A stretch of 64,000 bases of DNA from Halicephalobus mephisto (lineage: Eukaryota > Nematoda > Chromadorea > Rhabditida > Panagrolaimidae), in assembly GCA_009193035.1 (NCBI GenBank), contig SWDT01000248.1:62001-126000 (forward strand). Reading direction: 5' to 3'. Positions 1-11,643 of the stretch are shown piece after piece. The notes under the pieces were generated by a model. That model was not told the origin of the DNA. It made no database searches and saw only the letters and a program-made list of their open reading frames with translations. A program made the position numbers and the translations under genes. How positions within the stretch are numbered: position 1 is the first letter of the stretch; each line of letters begins with the position of its first letter.

Positions 1-324
1 TATATATTTTAGAAAATTTTTATTTTTATATATTTTTTAAGAATTTTAATTTTTTATATATTTTAGAAAATCTTTATTTTTATATACTTTTAAAGATTTT
101 TATTTTTATATATTTTTTAAAATCTTTATTTTTATATATTTTTTAAGAATTTTAACTTTTTATATATTTTTAAAATCTTAATTTTTATATATTTTTTAAG
201 AATTTTAACTTTTTATATATTTTTTAAAATCTTAATTTTTATATATTTTTTAAGAATTTTAACTTTTTATATATTTTTTAAAATCTTAATTTTTATATAT
301 TTTTTAAGAATTTTAACTTTTCAG
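1..324. repeat. AT-rich intronic minisatellite before an srGAP exon
   Basis: The stretch is a tandem array of an approximately 58-60 bp unit made of two alternating blocks, one containing TTTTTTAAGAATTTTAAC and one containing TTTTTAAAATCTTAAT, each separated by TTTATATAT. About five units are visible and the copies from 130 onward are nearly identical. It ends in the splice acceptor TTTTCAG at 318-324, so it lies in an intron of the gene that follows. I see no coding potential. Confidence 0.85.
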
Positions 325-3300
325 ATGTGTTACGCCGACTTCAACGTGGTGAAGGAGAAATTGAGGAATGCAGAATTGAGTAAACAGAAAAGTGAAGACA
401 GTAATTCATTGAGAAAACAGAAATCAATGCAAAAAGCTCTAGATAAACGATTGACCAAGTACGAAGCAGCTCGATTAAAGTGTAATCGAGCAAGAAACGA
501 ATATCTTCTTTGTGTTGAAGCCGCAAATTCAGCAATTCACAAATTTTACGCTCATGATTTGTCAGAATTGATCGATTGTACAGATTTAGGATTCGATTTT
601 TGGGTAAATATGGTTTTGACGAACATCATCGCTGCCAGGAAAGCCGTGTGCCAGCAAGAAATGAACTCCCTCGCTTCGCTTTCGTCATTCAGGGAATCCT
701 TCCATCTCGACGCCGACAAACACAAATTTTTCGAATCAAATAGTTCTGTTTTCATGTTACCGAAGCCTTTTGAATTCAAGTAAGTTTAAATTTTATTAAA
801 TTAGAAAATCCAAAAATTTTAAATTCCTCGAAAATAAATGGAGGGGGATTTCTGGAATCCAAAAGCTCATTTTGGAAATTCTGAAGTTTTAGAAGCTTCC
901 GGAATTTAGTAGAAAATTCTGAATTCTAAAATATCGAGTAATTTTCTAAAACATTTCTGAATTTTTCTAGAACCTTCCGGAATCTAATAGAATATTCTGA
1001 AAATTCTGATGAAATTTTAGAAGCTTCCAGAATCTAGTACAAAGTTCTGAATTTTTCTAGAATTTTAAAAGTATTCTTAAAAGTTTTCAGAATTTAGTAG
1101 AAAATTCTGAATTTTTCTAGAACCTTCCGGAATCTAATAGAATATTCTGAAAATTCTGATGAAATTTTAGAAGGTTCCAGAATTTAGTAGAAAATTCCAA
1201 ATTTTTCTAGAATTTTAAAAATATTCTTAAAAGTTTCAAGAATCTAGTAGAAAATTCTGAATTTTTCTAGAATTTTAAGAGAATTCTTAAGTTTCCGAAA
1301 TCTAATAGAAAATTCCAAATTTTTCTAGACCTTAAATAATTTTTTAAAACATTCCAGAATCTAGTAGAAAATTCTGAATTTTTCTAGAACTTTATAGAAA
1401 CTTCCAAAATCTCATCGAAGCCTTCTAGAAAATCGTAAAAGATCCTAGAATCTTCCAATATCTAAAGAAAGTTTCTAAATTTTTCCAGAATCGAATAAAA
1501 ACTTAAAATTATTTAAAAATAATAATTCTAAAATATCTTAAAATTCCTGAAAATTTTAAATTTTTCAATTTTTAATGAAATTTGATGGATTTCAGACGGG
1601 ATACAACGGAGAACTGCAGCCATGTCGTGGTTGCTGGATCTCTTGCAGACGATCTCAAAGTCCGTCAACACCAGATAAACAGAAGACTGGAAACTCTCAA
1701 AAAGGAGTCTGACGATATTCTTGGAGAATTGGATAAACAAGAAGAACATTTAAGATTTCTATTATCCGCAGCAACGATCGTCGAAATAACTCCCGAAGGT
1801 GTTGTGGATAATCGGCCTCCGAATGAGGTGTCTGAAAACGCCATCGAGGAAGCCAGTATAGCTTATGCTGACAAGTTTCGTCATCATCTGCTCAATGGAA
1901 ATCTGATCCGGAGATTAGAAGCCAGAGCGTACTCGATCGGGAGCGCTTTGAAGTCGGATGGCCTCGGGATCGCCCCCGAGTCCCCGAGTACCCCGATGTC
2001 CCCAGGACCCCAATCCCCTCAAGTACCCGACGACTGGCATCAAAGACTAAGAAGAAAAAAACGAACAGGATCATCTATAAATCCTTCAAGTCAAAATCCC
2101 TTCCAAAATAAAAGACCAAAATTATTCGGAGGATCCTTGGATGAGTACCTCGATGCCACAGGGGAACAAATCCCCTTGATCGTGATCAGCTGCATCAGAG
2201 TACTGTCCCGGTTTGCTCTCCATCATCAAGGACTTTTCCGAATCCCAGGATCCGTTTTTGAAATGAACAATATGAAAGAAGCTTTCGAATCCGGCGACGA
2301 TCCCCTCGCGAACGTCATCACGGCATCCGACATCAACTACATCAACTCCATTGCCGGAGTTTTGAAACTTTACCTAAGGGAACTTCGAGAACCCCTATTT
2401 CCGGTTTATCTTTTCGAACAACTTACCGAGTGTTCAAAAGCCCCAGATTTCGTTTCAAAAATCACACCTTTACTGAATAAACTTCCACTGAGAAATTACC
2501 TACTATTACGGTATTTGTTCGCTTTTTTGAATGATCTCTCACACTACAGTGACGAAAACATGATGGACACTTCTAACCTGGCCATCTGCTTCGGTCCGAC
2601 CCTGCTTCCGATTCCGGACGACAAAGACCAAGTTTATTATCAGACTTCCGTGAACGAACTCATCAGGAATCTCATCATCAAATACGACCAATGTTTTTCA
2701 TCGATCATCCCAGGACCTGTTTACAGAGTATATGATGACGAAATTGCCTACGGCGATGATGGAGAAGAATGTTTTACAATGACTTCTGGACCTGATTACA
2801 GTACTAAACACAATTTTAAACATAATAATTTCAATGATTCCCAATTAATGACGACAAGTCTACATGGATTCAACGAACACAACGGTCTTCCTGGAAGAGA
2901 CAGAAGAATCGCCAAAGACGCCGCCGCAATCGCCCAACATCGGCTTTCACTCTACTCCGGCTCTAACGGAGTCACATCCCCTACAGTAACCTCATACGAA
3001 GAAGGAGACGAAAGAAACGTCCTATCAATTAGAAATGTACCTAGTCCTGGATATAATCCTTCTTTAATAACCCCAATTTCCGCGGATTCTGTCGGACGAA
3101 CTTCCTTAAGCGGAGAATCCACTGTCAGTAGTCACGGTCAAAAAGAAAATGGAACCGTTACAACGAAATCTAAAACTGGTAATATTGTTAAAAATGTAAA
3201 TGTTCTCCAAGAAAGGTCAAGTATCGACAGCGGAATCGGGGCTCCTTCTACTTCAAATTCCCATTCTGTTGTTCAGCAAAAATCTCCAGCTCCATCTTCT

Positions 3301-3941
3301 GCTTCAAGTTGTCATTCAAAACAATCTACTCAACAAAAGTAAGTGTTTAATTTTAAAACAAAAATTATAATTTTTAAATTCCTACATAAAAAATAAAAAA
3401 TTCAATAAATCAAAAATATTTTTTAGAATTTTTTAAATTTTATATTTTAAATATTTTTTATTTTAGAATTTTTTAAATTTAATAAATCAAAAATATTTTT
3501 TAGAATTTTTTAAATTTGATATTTTCAATATTTTTTTTATTTTAGAATTTCTTAAATTTGATATTTTCAATATTTTTTTTATTTTAGAATTTCTTAAATT
3601 TGATATTTTCAATATTTTTTTTATTTTAGAATTTCTTAAATTTGATATTTTAAATATTTTTCAGATCCGACAGGATCAGAGTAGTGCCGAAGGTGAAGGC
3701 AATGCCGTTAACGACCCAGATGAACTTCCAAGAAAACGAGGAACAAAAACAAGGAGTAGTGGCTTCTGATTCCTTGACTGGACGAATTATGAACAGTGGA
3801 AAAACAACTCCAATTTCTTCTGCTTCATCTTCTTCAAGTCCTCGGATTCTGTCCGCCTTCAGTGGAGGTTCCATTTCCGAAGACCACACTCCACCAGATG
3901 CCTACTATACCGAAATAAAACCGAAAACTCAACAAGTTTGA
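325..3941 (+). CDS. srgp-1: SLIT-ROBO Rho GTPase-activating protein (srGAP), 3' part
   Basis: This is the C-terminal part of an srGAP, which bends membranes through an F-BAR domain and switches off Rho-family GTPases at the cell cortex. Exons are 325-779, 1596-3338 and 3665-3941, and all phases agree (824 codons, then TGA). Exon 1 is the second half of the F-BAR/F-BAR-extension coiled coil, with the family signature ARNEYLL followed by HDLSELIDCTDLGF and ending in LPKPFEFK. Its first ATG aligns with an internal methionine of vertebrate srGAPs, so the true start lies upstream of the window. Exon 2 continues the coiled coil and then carries a complete RhoGAP domain, with the arginine finger in GLFRIPGS and the later motifs LREPLFP and SNLAICFGPTLL. 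The C-terminus is a serine-rich disordered tail. I see no SH3 domain, as known for the C. elegans protein. Family assignment is strong; orthology to srgp-1 is inferred. Confidence 0.93.
840..1500. repeat. Intronic repeats built from TTC/GAA heat-shock-element units
   Basis: The intron between the F-BAR and RhoGAP exons is filled with variants of TTCTAGAA, TTCCGGAA and AGAAAATTCTGAA. At 965-982 and again at 1115-1132 there is a perfect run of four alternating units, TTCtaGAAccTTCcgGAA, the classical heat-shock-element pattern. These two sit in a roughly 150-bp duplication: 955-1033 is close to identical to 1105-1183. Additional three-unit runs are visible, for example GAAgcTTCcaGAA near 1020. 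The unit architecture is directly visible; binding by HSF-1 is inference. Confidence 0.7.
3395..3664. repeat. Intronic 42-43 bp tandem repeat
   Basis: The last srGAP intron holds about five copies of a 42-43 bp unit containing TATTTTTTTTATTTTAGAAT and CTTAAATTTGATATTTTCAA. The unit itself contains TTTTAG, so several weak cryptic splice acceptors precede the acceptor TTTTTCAG at 3656-3664 that phase supports. Confidence 0.7.
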
Positions 3942-5400
3942 TTCTTCAGAATCTCTTTTACAACGAGTATTTTGATTTTTTAGACGAGTATAGTTATTTC
4001 CATGTCTTAGGGAGCTTGTCTAAAATATGTAAGACTTACATGGCGCTTTTCCGGGACCCCCTCTCCCTGTAGGTCTTACATATTTTAGGCCAGTTCCTTT
4101 AGTGGTTTCCCTATCTCGTTAACTTGTGCCTTTTCCGAAAAACCGTCCTGCCTGTATCCGTTCCTCAAGGTATTGCATAATCATAGAACTTCGACTATTA
4201 CTGAATAAACGAAACCATTAATAGGTGGATATTCGAGAAAGATAACTATTCTCCAATAAGCAACAACAGTAAAATCATAACAAGTATCAAATCTCTCAAA
4301 TCAGCGCAACTGTTGTTTTTCGACTATAGTAGGACAACTGATTGATAAGCAAAGGTTTCTGGTCTGAGATCACGTGAAAAATGAAAAGATTAAAATTGAC
4401 AAGTCAGCAGTACGTGAAGATAAAATATTAATGTAACTGAAAGTTTTCCACTACAGTAACGCAGTTAATCAATAAGGTCTTCGTTCTGAATTTACATGAA
4501 AAATGAAACAATACTGCTTGACATCAACGAAATGTGAAAATAAAAATAAAGTGGCACATAGATGTTTTTAGCTACAGTACTGCAGCTAGTTGGTATGCAA
4601 GATTTTTCATTCTTGAAACCACGTCAAATAGGGAAATACTAGAACTGCTAGATATATCAACGGCATAGGAACATAAAAATAAAAAAAAGAAAATTAACAC
4701 ACAAAAGTTTTTACCTACAGTATCACAGGATTTTTCGTTTCGGGACCGCTTTCGTTGAATCACTTGCGCTTTAATGGGGTTGATTCTTCGATATCAATTA
4801 ATCATCGAATTAGGCGAAAAAACCATTTAAAACATGTTTATTTAGAAAATAAGCAGAGGAATGAAAAATAAAATCTGCCCGAATAAATGAGAAATAGTAA
4901 ATTCCTTGAGGTTGACGATGAGCAAAACACTAACAAGAAAAGTACTTTGTCCGAAGTAACTTTTAGGGATGATTCATATATCGGTTTTAAGCTTTTTCAA
5001 GAGTACATTCAGAATCCGTAAACCAATTTTGTCAAACACCTTTCAAAAATGAGATAATTTTGAAAAATTAAAATTTAGGATTGTTTTTTAATTAAAAAAA
5101 TAATCAGGCAGTTGTAATTCATGCAAAAAATACACTTAATAACGAAATAGAATTATTAAAACTGATAAAGTTAAAAAAAACAATCCTAAAATAGCTTCTC
5201 GAAAGTTCGTCCGATGAGTAATCGCATTTGCTTTTTTTAAAATTTTTGATATATGGATTTTTACATTTTTGCAAAATTTCCTCATTCCGAAAGAATGATA
5301 AGCAAAAATCGAATATAGATTCTGAGTACATATTTGATAAGCTGCAAAACGAACTACAACCTGCTTCTAGAGGTCACTTCGGGTCAAGTACTTTGTCTTG
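3942..5400. other. Intergenic stretch between two convergent genes
   Basis: No coding exon is supported here. The start should contain the srGAP 3' UTR, and AATAAA occurs near 4203. The segment 4300-4760 has several spaced copies of a CTACAGTA/CTATAGTA core followed by short related phrases (for example near 4320, 4450, 4570 and 4715), which looks like a degenerate repeat of about 120 bp. The hairpin at 4018-4090 is listed separately. Confidence 0.6.
4018..4090. other. Strong RNA-type hairpin with a 23-bp stem
   Basis: Arms 4018-4040 and 4068-4090 are reverse complements over 23 positions with only two differences, both of which become G-U pairs in RNA when read on the plus strand. The arm core is AAAATATGTAAGACTTACA. 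The loop is 27 nt and GC-rich (GGCGC and GGGACCCCC). Weaker pairing may extend outward (GGGA at about 4010 with TTCC at about 4095). It lies about 80 bp beyond the srGAP stop. It could be a foldback repeat, a 3'-end structure or a small-RNA precursor; the sequence alone does not decide. Confidence 0.6.
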
Positions 5401-6699
5401 TCAGATCTTGCTAATGTCCAGAGTACCATGAGTATTTTGGAACTCCTTCCAGTTTGTGTGGAGGTTGTCCAGTTTGATACAAGTAAGGACGAAGTAGCAG
5501 TTGCCGCTGGCAGCTTGAACTAGCTAAAAATAAAAAAATGAATAAAATCCCACAAGTAAAACGTAATAAACTCAGATTGCCTTAGGGGAATTAGAAATTC
5601 AATAGCAAACCTCAAAAGTGGCGCTTTCTGGATTGATTCTGGACGGAAATTGGTCGATTTTACAAAAGTAGGTCTGTCTGACTTCGCTGTGTTCTCTCAG
5701 AGCTTCTTTACTTTCGTACACGTCAACCGCGAAGTCCAACGATCCGTTTGTCAACTGATAATTAGTAAAATTTGCGTTTGAGGACAATCGGAACGGATCA
5801 GAAGGTTTCCTAAAAAGATTCAAAAATGCCTTCAGAATACTGCGACGACGCTGAAGTCCCGGAATACTGATCGTCAGAATCACCTTGTTTCCATTGTCCT
5901 TCAGGACAGAAACTGTCGCTTCACGAGGAGGATTACTGTCTGCAGACATCACCGTCAACAAAGCATCTGGAAAAAACCATATATCAAAAAAATCAAAAAA
6001 TCAGAAAAAAAGTTAAAAAATCAAAAATATTAAAAAATCAGAAAAAATCAAAAATTGAAACACGTTTTAGAAATTTATGGGGCAAAAAGTAATCAAAAAA
6101 TCGCGGAAAAGGATCTTACTCAGAGAGGTTATATAAAAACAAAAATAAAAATTCTTTACAAAATGGTCTCGAAACGAATTTCTAGAATTTGTTGGAGGCG
6201 AAAGAAGCCTACGTAAGAATTTCAGTTTTACTCGGTAATGAGTTCATAATCAACGTTATAAATCATATATGAAGTTGTTGCGAAATAGTCTCGACACGAA
6301 TTTCGAGAAATTCTCAGAAAACCAAGTAGCCTAAAAACTTCGGTTTTATATGGTAGTGATTTCTTAATTGAGTTTTTAGGGTTATATTCTTTTTAAATAT
6401 ATCTAAACCTTCTAAACCAGGGTATATGGGGTACGTAACCCCACATCCATCTTCCAGAGTTAATTTCCATATATGAAAGCATTAATATTTAAAAAACAGA
6501 ATCAATATCCAAGTACCCCATCGGAAATGAGTTTTTTACTTGATATAAAATCCTTGAAATGGTACAAAGCTTCTTGACTGCAGAATTTCGTCGCAGTCAT
6601 GGTCGAGGGAGCACGACGTCGAATGAAAGTAAACATAGAGACGACCAAAAAGGCGAAACGTAAGCCAAGCCGCTGGAATCGAAGAGCCAACCGAGGCAT
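5401..6699 (-). CDS. Unrecognised three-exon protein, 212 aa
   Basis: Three exons join in phase on the minus strand: 6699-6540 (ATG to donor A|GTAAAA), 5966-5611 (acceptor TTTCCAG, donor GAG|GTTTGC) and 5523-5401 (acceptor TTTTTAG, ending ATC TGA), giving 212 codons plus stop. The N-terminus is arginine-rich and then hydrophobic (around residues 14-26, FAFLVVSMFTFI), so it may be a signal anchor or signal peptide. The rest is a soluble-looking mixed alpha/beta chain with a basic loop GLQRRRSILKAF and C-terminal cysteines. I recognise no domain. The start was chosen as the only ATG upstream of the open frame that gives consistent phase. It is convergent with the srGAP gene. The gene is probably real because all three junctions use good splice sites, but the function is unknown. 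Confidence 0.6.
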
Positions 6700-8339
6700 T
6701 TGTTCATTGGCACTCTGTAACAGCCCTAATGAGCGTCAAATGATGCTGACATGGTGGGAATACCCATGAAAACCTTGTAAAGTTCATTAAAGTTACCTGT
6801 CTAGAAACAAAAATTAGAGAATTTCCATATATAAACTTCTGGCCTAAAAATTACGAAATAACCTTAAAGAAGGTTAAATGACAATATAGTAGGAGTACTT
6901 ATAAAAATAATAAAATTAATTACTTATTTAAAAACGAAAAATGAGTAATTTTCATATATAAACAATGACCTAAAAGTTACGAAATAACTTTGGAAATTGT
7001 CAAAGATAATGAAATCATGGGAATACTCAGTAAACTTGATTAATTACTGTCTAGAAACAAAAATTAGAGAATTCCCATATATAAACTTCTGGCCTAAAAA
7101 TTACGAAATAACCTTAAAGAAGGCTAAATGGCGATATGGTAGGGATGTTAATAAAAATTTTAATTAATTAATTAATTACCTGTGGAGAAGCGAAAACTAT
7201 TTTCACGTGTGAAATATACCCGAAAAATTACGAAATATCTTCAAAGTTCAACGATGGATATATGGTAGGAATACTTACGAAAATCTGACAAATTTTCTTA
7301 CTGTCAAAATAGAAAGCGAAAATATTAATATTCTTTACCAGCACGATGAGACAGACAAGAATTATCATACATCTCCCACGAAAGACAACCGAGGGTCTCC
7401 TCAAGTCCTACAGTACTCCACGCTCCCTGATATTCAGGTTATCGCTTCTGCTTTCTTTCTAATCTGGTTTTTTGTCTCAACACTTATCTAGAAATAAAAA
7501 TCAAACTTTTTTCATATATGAACTGTAGCCTAAAAATGACAAAAATCATTGTAAAAATGAGTCATTTACGAAATATGAATTGGTTTTGTAAGTTATACAT
7601 GACCAGAACCGACGAAAACTGAGGATTGAGCAAATAGAACACTCGGATAGAGGCCGTTTTGGGTTGTTCACGTCTCTCCAAATATATTAATGCACGGTAG
7701 ATAGGATGCTGAATTGTCGCGTTATATTGATTGCCACAAGGTCGTCAAAATACAATTGTTGCGGTCGAGGACAACTTGAAAAAGAGACAATCATCATCCT
7801 ATGGTTACAAATTGTAAATTTTATGAGACAATCAAAAATTCGACAAATAATCCAGAAAAAAAAACATCAAAGAATTTCAAAAAGGTCTGTGGAGGAAAAT
7901 ACGGGAAAAATGGCCAATGAAGACCAGATAAGTTCGAATTATGAGTTTACAAGACAGTCAAGTCAGAACTGGATAAAGAATTTAGGGAAATAAAAGGAAT
8001 GCACGACAAAGAGTCTGGTAAAGCCGAAAGAAGAAGAGTGGCAAAAAAGACAAAACTGGTCGATTATGGTCATATAAACAAAAATTGCAAAATTTATAAA
8101 ATTGAAAAATTCAAAATTTAACAAATAATAAAAATAAAACAAAACTACTCTATTATGACCAATGAACGATAAATTATAAAATTTACATAAAATAGAAAAT
8201 TAATAAACAAAAAGCCAAAGAACTCGGAAAACTTCAAAGGAGAAATTTTTAGGAAAAAAGAAGCAGGATTGGTTAATTAAGCCCTGATAAAGATAAATTT
8301 CTTATCACTGTACTTCTGTATTTATCTTGCTTCAAAGGC

Positions 8340-8745
8340 AAATATATACACATATTTAAATACATACATATATACATTTATATATAAAATGCATATATAC
8401 ACATATATACATAGATATATTTATATACATAGGTATATTTATATATAAAGTGCATCTATATATACATATATATACATTTATAGATAAAATGCATATATAT
8501 ACATGTATTTATATATAAAATGCATATATATACATATATACATAGATATATTTATATATTTATATATAAAATGCATATATATACATGTATTTATATATAC
8601 ATAGATATATTTATATATAAAATGCATCTATATATACATATATATACATTTATAGATAAAATGCATATATATACATGTATTTATATATAAAATGCTTATA
8701 TATACATACATATATATATATATATATATACATACATTTATATAT
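8340..8745. repeat. TATA/CATA satellite with AAAATGC spacers
   Basis: The region is built almost wholly from TATATACATATATACAT and TTTATATATAAAATGCAT. A roughly 60-bp higher-order unit recurs: the stretch from about 8450 matches the stretch from about 8625 over most of its length, including AAATGCATATATATACATG. It ends in a pure TA run at 8708-8730. Confidence 0.85.
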
Positions 8746-10619
8746 ATTTGTACTTCATTGGGTGAATTGAATGATACGTATATTACTTGTAGAAAATGAA
8801 AAAGTTGGAAATTCGGTAAAATTTCGAAAAACTAGTCGGTTATAATAAAATGCAATATTTATAAAAAATAAAAATTAAAGAATAATGAAAAATGAAACAT
8901 CAGAGGGTCTGACAAAATTCAGAAAAGAAAAGTTTGGAAAAAAATAAAATTAGCCACTTTTGCGTCGGGCTGAAATTGCACATCCATTACGAAGGCCAAA
9001 CAAAACGGAATTTTACGAAGACGGTAACAAGTAGGACGAAATAAACGGATTTTGCTTGGATTGATGCTGGAATGCGTGCGGAAATCCTATTACTCAATTG
9101 TCTCTCATATCCTGGGGCAGTTGTCTCTGGATCCGATTTATTTATTTATTGTTTCAATAAAAAGGTAAAAAACAAACCAAAGCTGTCAATTTTCGAACTT
9201 TAATTTCGATTTTACGAAACATTTTAATTTCATATGTTTTAACGACGAAATTCCTACAACGAAAATTTAAAAAAAAACAAAGTTTTCATTGACAATTAAA
9301 AAATTACACTAAATTGTCGTTACTAAAGTCGAAAAAACTCAAATTCAAAAATTTAAAATCGAACAAGTTCAAATTTAAAAATTAAAGGTTTCTAAAATCG
9401 AAAAAATTCAAATTTAAAAATTCAAAATTTTTAAAATCAAAAATCGAACAACTTTAAAAATTAAAGATTTTTAAAATCGAAAAAATTCAAATTAGAAAAT
9501 TCAAAATTGAACAAGTTTAAATTTAAAAATTAAAAAAAATTAAAAATTGAATTTGAAATTTGGAAGATTCGAAATCCAAGAATTTGAAAAATCGACAGTT
9601 CTGGAGGACTTATTTCGTCAATTAGATAATGATCGCGTTTTCTTTTCCAAGAGAAGATCTGACGGAAAAAAGTTAAAAATTTATCGAAAAGACTGGTCGG
9701 TAATTGACTCAAGGTCATCCTGACATAAATTGCGGCAGCAACTAAGACCATCAAAATTATACTATTAAAAATAAAAATAAAAATAAAAATAAAAATTATT
9801 ACGAAATAATTTCAAAACGAATTTATAAAATTTTCAGTTTTAAATATAAATTTCAAAATTACATAAAAAATTTCAAAATTGTCCTAAAGCGAATTTTTGA
9901 GATTTTTAATATTTTCAATTTTAGATGGACATTTTCAAAATTAAAATATTAAAAAATTTAAATTTTAAAAATTTCGAAATTGTCCTAAAATGAATTTTTG
10001 GGAATTTTTAAGTCCGAAAATATATGATTTTGGACATTTTCAAAATTAAAATATTAAAAAATTTAAATTTTAAAAATTTCGAAATTGTCCTAAAGCGAAT
10101 TTTTAGGATTTCCTAAGTTATAAAGTATATGTTTTTAAACATCAGTTCCCAAATAATAATATTATAAAAAATTAATCTTCCAAAATTGTGTTAAAATAAA
10201 ATTCTCGAAATCTTTAAAAAACTCAAAAAATTTCAGTTTAAGATGTTTGTTCCAAACAGAGTTATTAATTTTAGGATCGATTTTGAATAAATTTGAGTCC
10301 AAAAATCAAAAAATTTGGATTTGAACTTAATTAATTTGATCTAAAATTAGAAAATTTCGAAAATCTGAATCGATTTTGAGTTAATTCGAATTCGAAAATT
10401 TGAAAAACTTGACAGCTCTGATTCTGAATCACATTATAAACATTTAAAAAACGTCGTTGCGAAATAGTCCCGAAACGAGTTTTCAGAACTCTCCAGAAAC
10501 TTTTAGAAATTCATTTTTCAGATGTTCGTTCCAAAATCATTTTTGTAAAAAACAAAAAAAAATATTTACGAAATAGTTTTGAAACAAATTTTAGAATCTT
10601 AAAAAATTGAATTTCTCAA

Positions 10620-11040
10620 GATGATTCTGAAAATTTTCGATTATGAAGAGTTTTGAGGATTTGTATAGAATTACAGAAGATTATGGAAAATTTCAAGAGG
10701 TACTGTAAGATTCTCAGAGATTCTGGAGGCTTCTAAGAAATTTTATAAGATTCTAAGCGATTTGGAAACTTTTAAGAAATTTTATAAGATTCTAAGCAAT
10801 CCGAGAACTTCTCAGAGATTCTGGAAACTTCTAAGTGATTCTGGAAGCTTCTAAAAAATTTTATAAGACTCAGAGATTCTGGAAGCTTCTAAAAAATTTT
10901 ATAAGATTCTAAGTAATCCGAGAACTTCTCAGAAATTCTGGAAACTTTTAAGAAATTTTATAAGATTCTAAGCGATTTAGAAACTTCTAAAAGATTCTGG
11001 AAACTTCTAAGTGATTTTGGAAAGTTTTAAAATTTTTTTC
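10620..11040. repeat. Intergenic repeats of GATTCTGGAAACTTCTAAG type
   Basis: At least ten imperfect copies of a 20-45 bp unit (GATTCTGGAAGCTTCTAA, GAAATTTTATAAGATTCTAAG) follow one another. Each contains one or more TTCnnGAAnnTTC runs, so it belongs to the same heat-shock-element-like repeat type as 840-1500 and 12170-12640. Confidence 0.7.
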
Positions 11041-11643
11041 AAAATTACAATTAAAAAAATAATACTTTTTAAAATAATTTTTTTTATATTTAAAATTAGA
11101 AAAATATTTTTGAAAATTAATATTTTCAAATAATTAAAATTAGAAATAGTTTAAATTTTTAAATAACTAAAATTAAAATTAAAAATAATTTAAATTAAAA
11201 AAATATTTTTGAAAATTTATATTTTCAAATAATTAAAGTTTTTAGATAATTAAAAATAAAATTAAAAATAATTTAAATTTTTAAATAATTAAAATTAAAA
11301 ATACTTAAAATTAGAAAAATGTTTTTGAAAATTAAAATTCTTAAATAATTAAAATTAAAAATAATTTAAATTTTTAAATAATTTAAATTTTTAAATAATT
11401 TAAATTTTTAAATAATTTAAATTTTTAGATAATTATAAAAAGTGGAGTTCTGCTTTTTAGTCGATAATGACGAGGGACCACGACTTGCGCATTGCCAATT
11501 TCCCGACTTCCAAATTCACGTTAAGTAATTTCGCAAATAAACTTTTCAACCAAAGTCTTCGAATCTTGACTCATTCATGATTTGTATTTTTTAAATTAAA
11601 TTAAAAAATTCATTTGAGATCTTACAAAAATTAATTTTTCTAA

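Larger units (their letters stand above)
6700..11643. other. Long low-complexity intergenic region
   Basis: About 4.9 kb with no gene I can support. It contains short duplicated phrases with ATATATAAACTTCTGGCCTAA (6820-7110), a TA-rich satellite (8340-8745), a duplicated 100-bp AT block (about 9925-10090) and TTC/GAA arrays (10620-11040). Two GC-richer islands, 7340-7480 and 8960-9160, hold only short open frames. The second carries AATAAA near 9157 on the plus strand and a 34-codon open frame starting near 9070. A 74-codon minus-strand frame at 9754-9530 begins with a hydrophobic stretch but runs into AT-rich filler. None is convincing alone. Confidence 0.5.

Noticed and set aside
7706..7993. 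95-codon plus-strand frame
   Set aside because: Low-complexity lysine-rich peptide in intergenic DNA, no splice context, no domain and AT-driven codons.
8340..8745. CRISPR-like or centromeric array
   Set aside because: It is a TA-rich satellite without unique spacers; the organism is a eukaryote and no cas-like genes are present.
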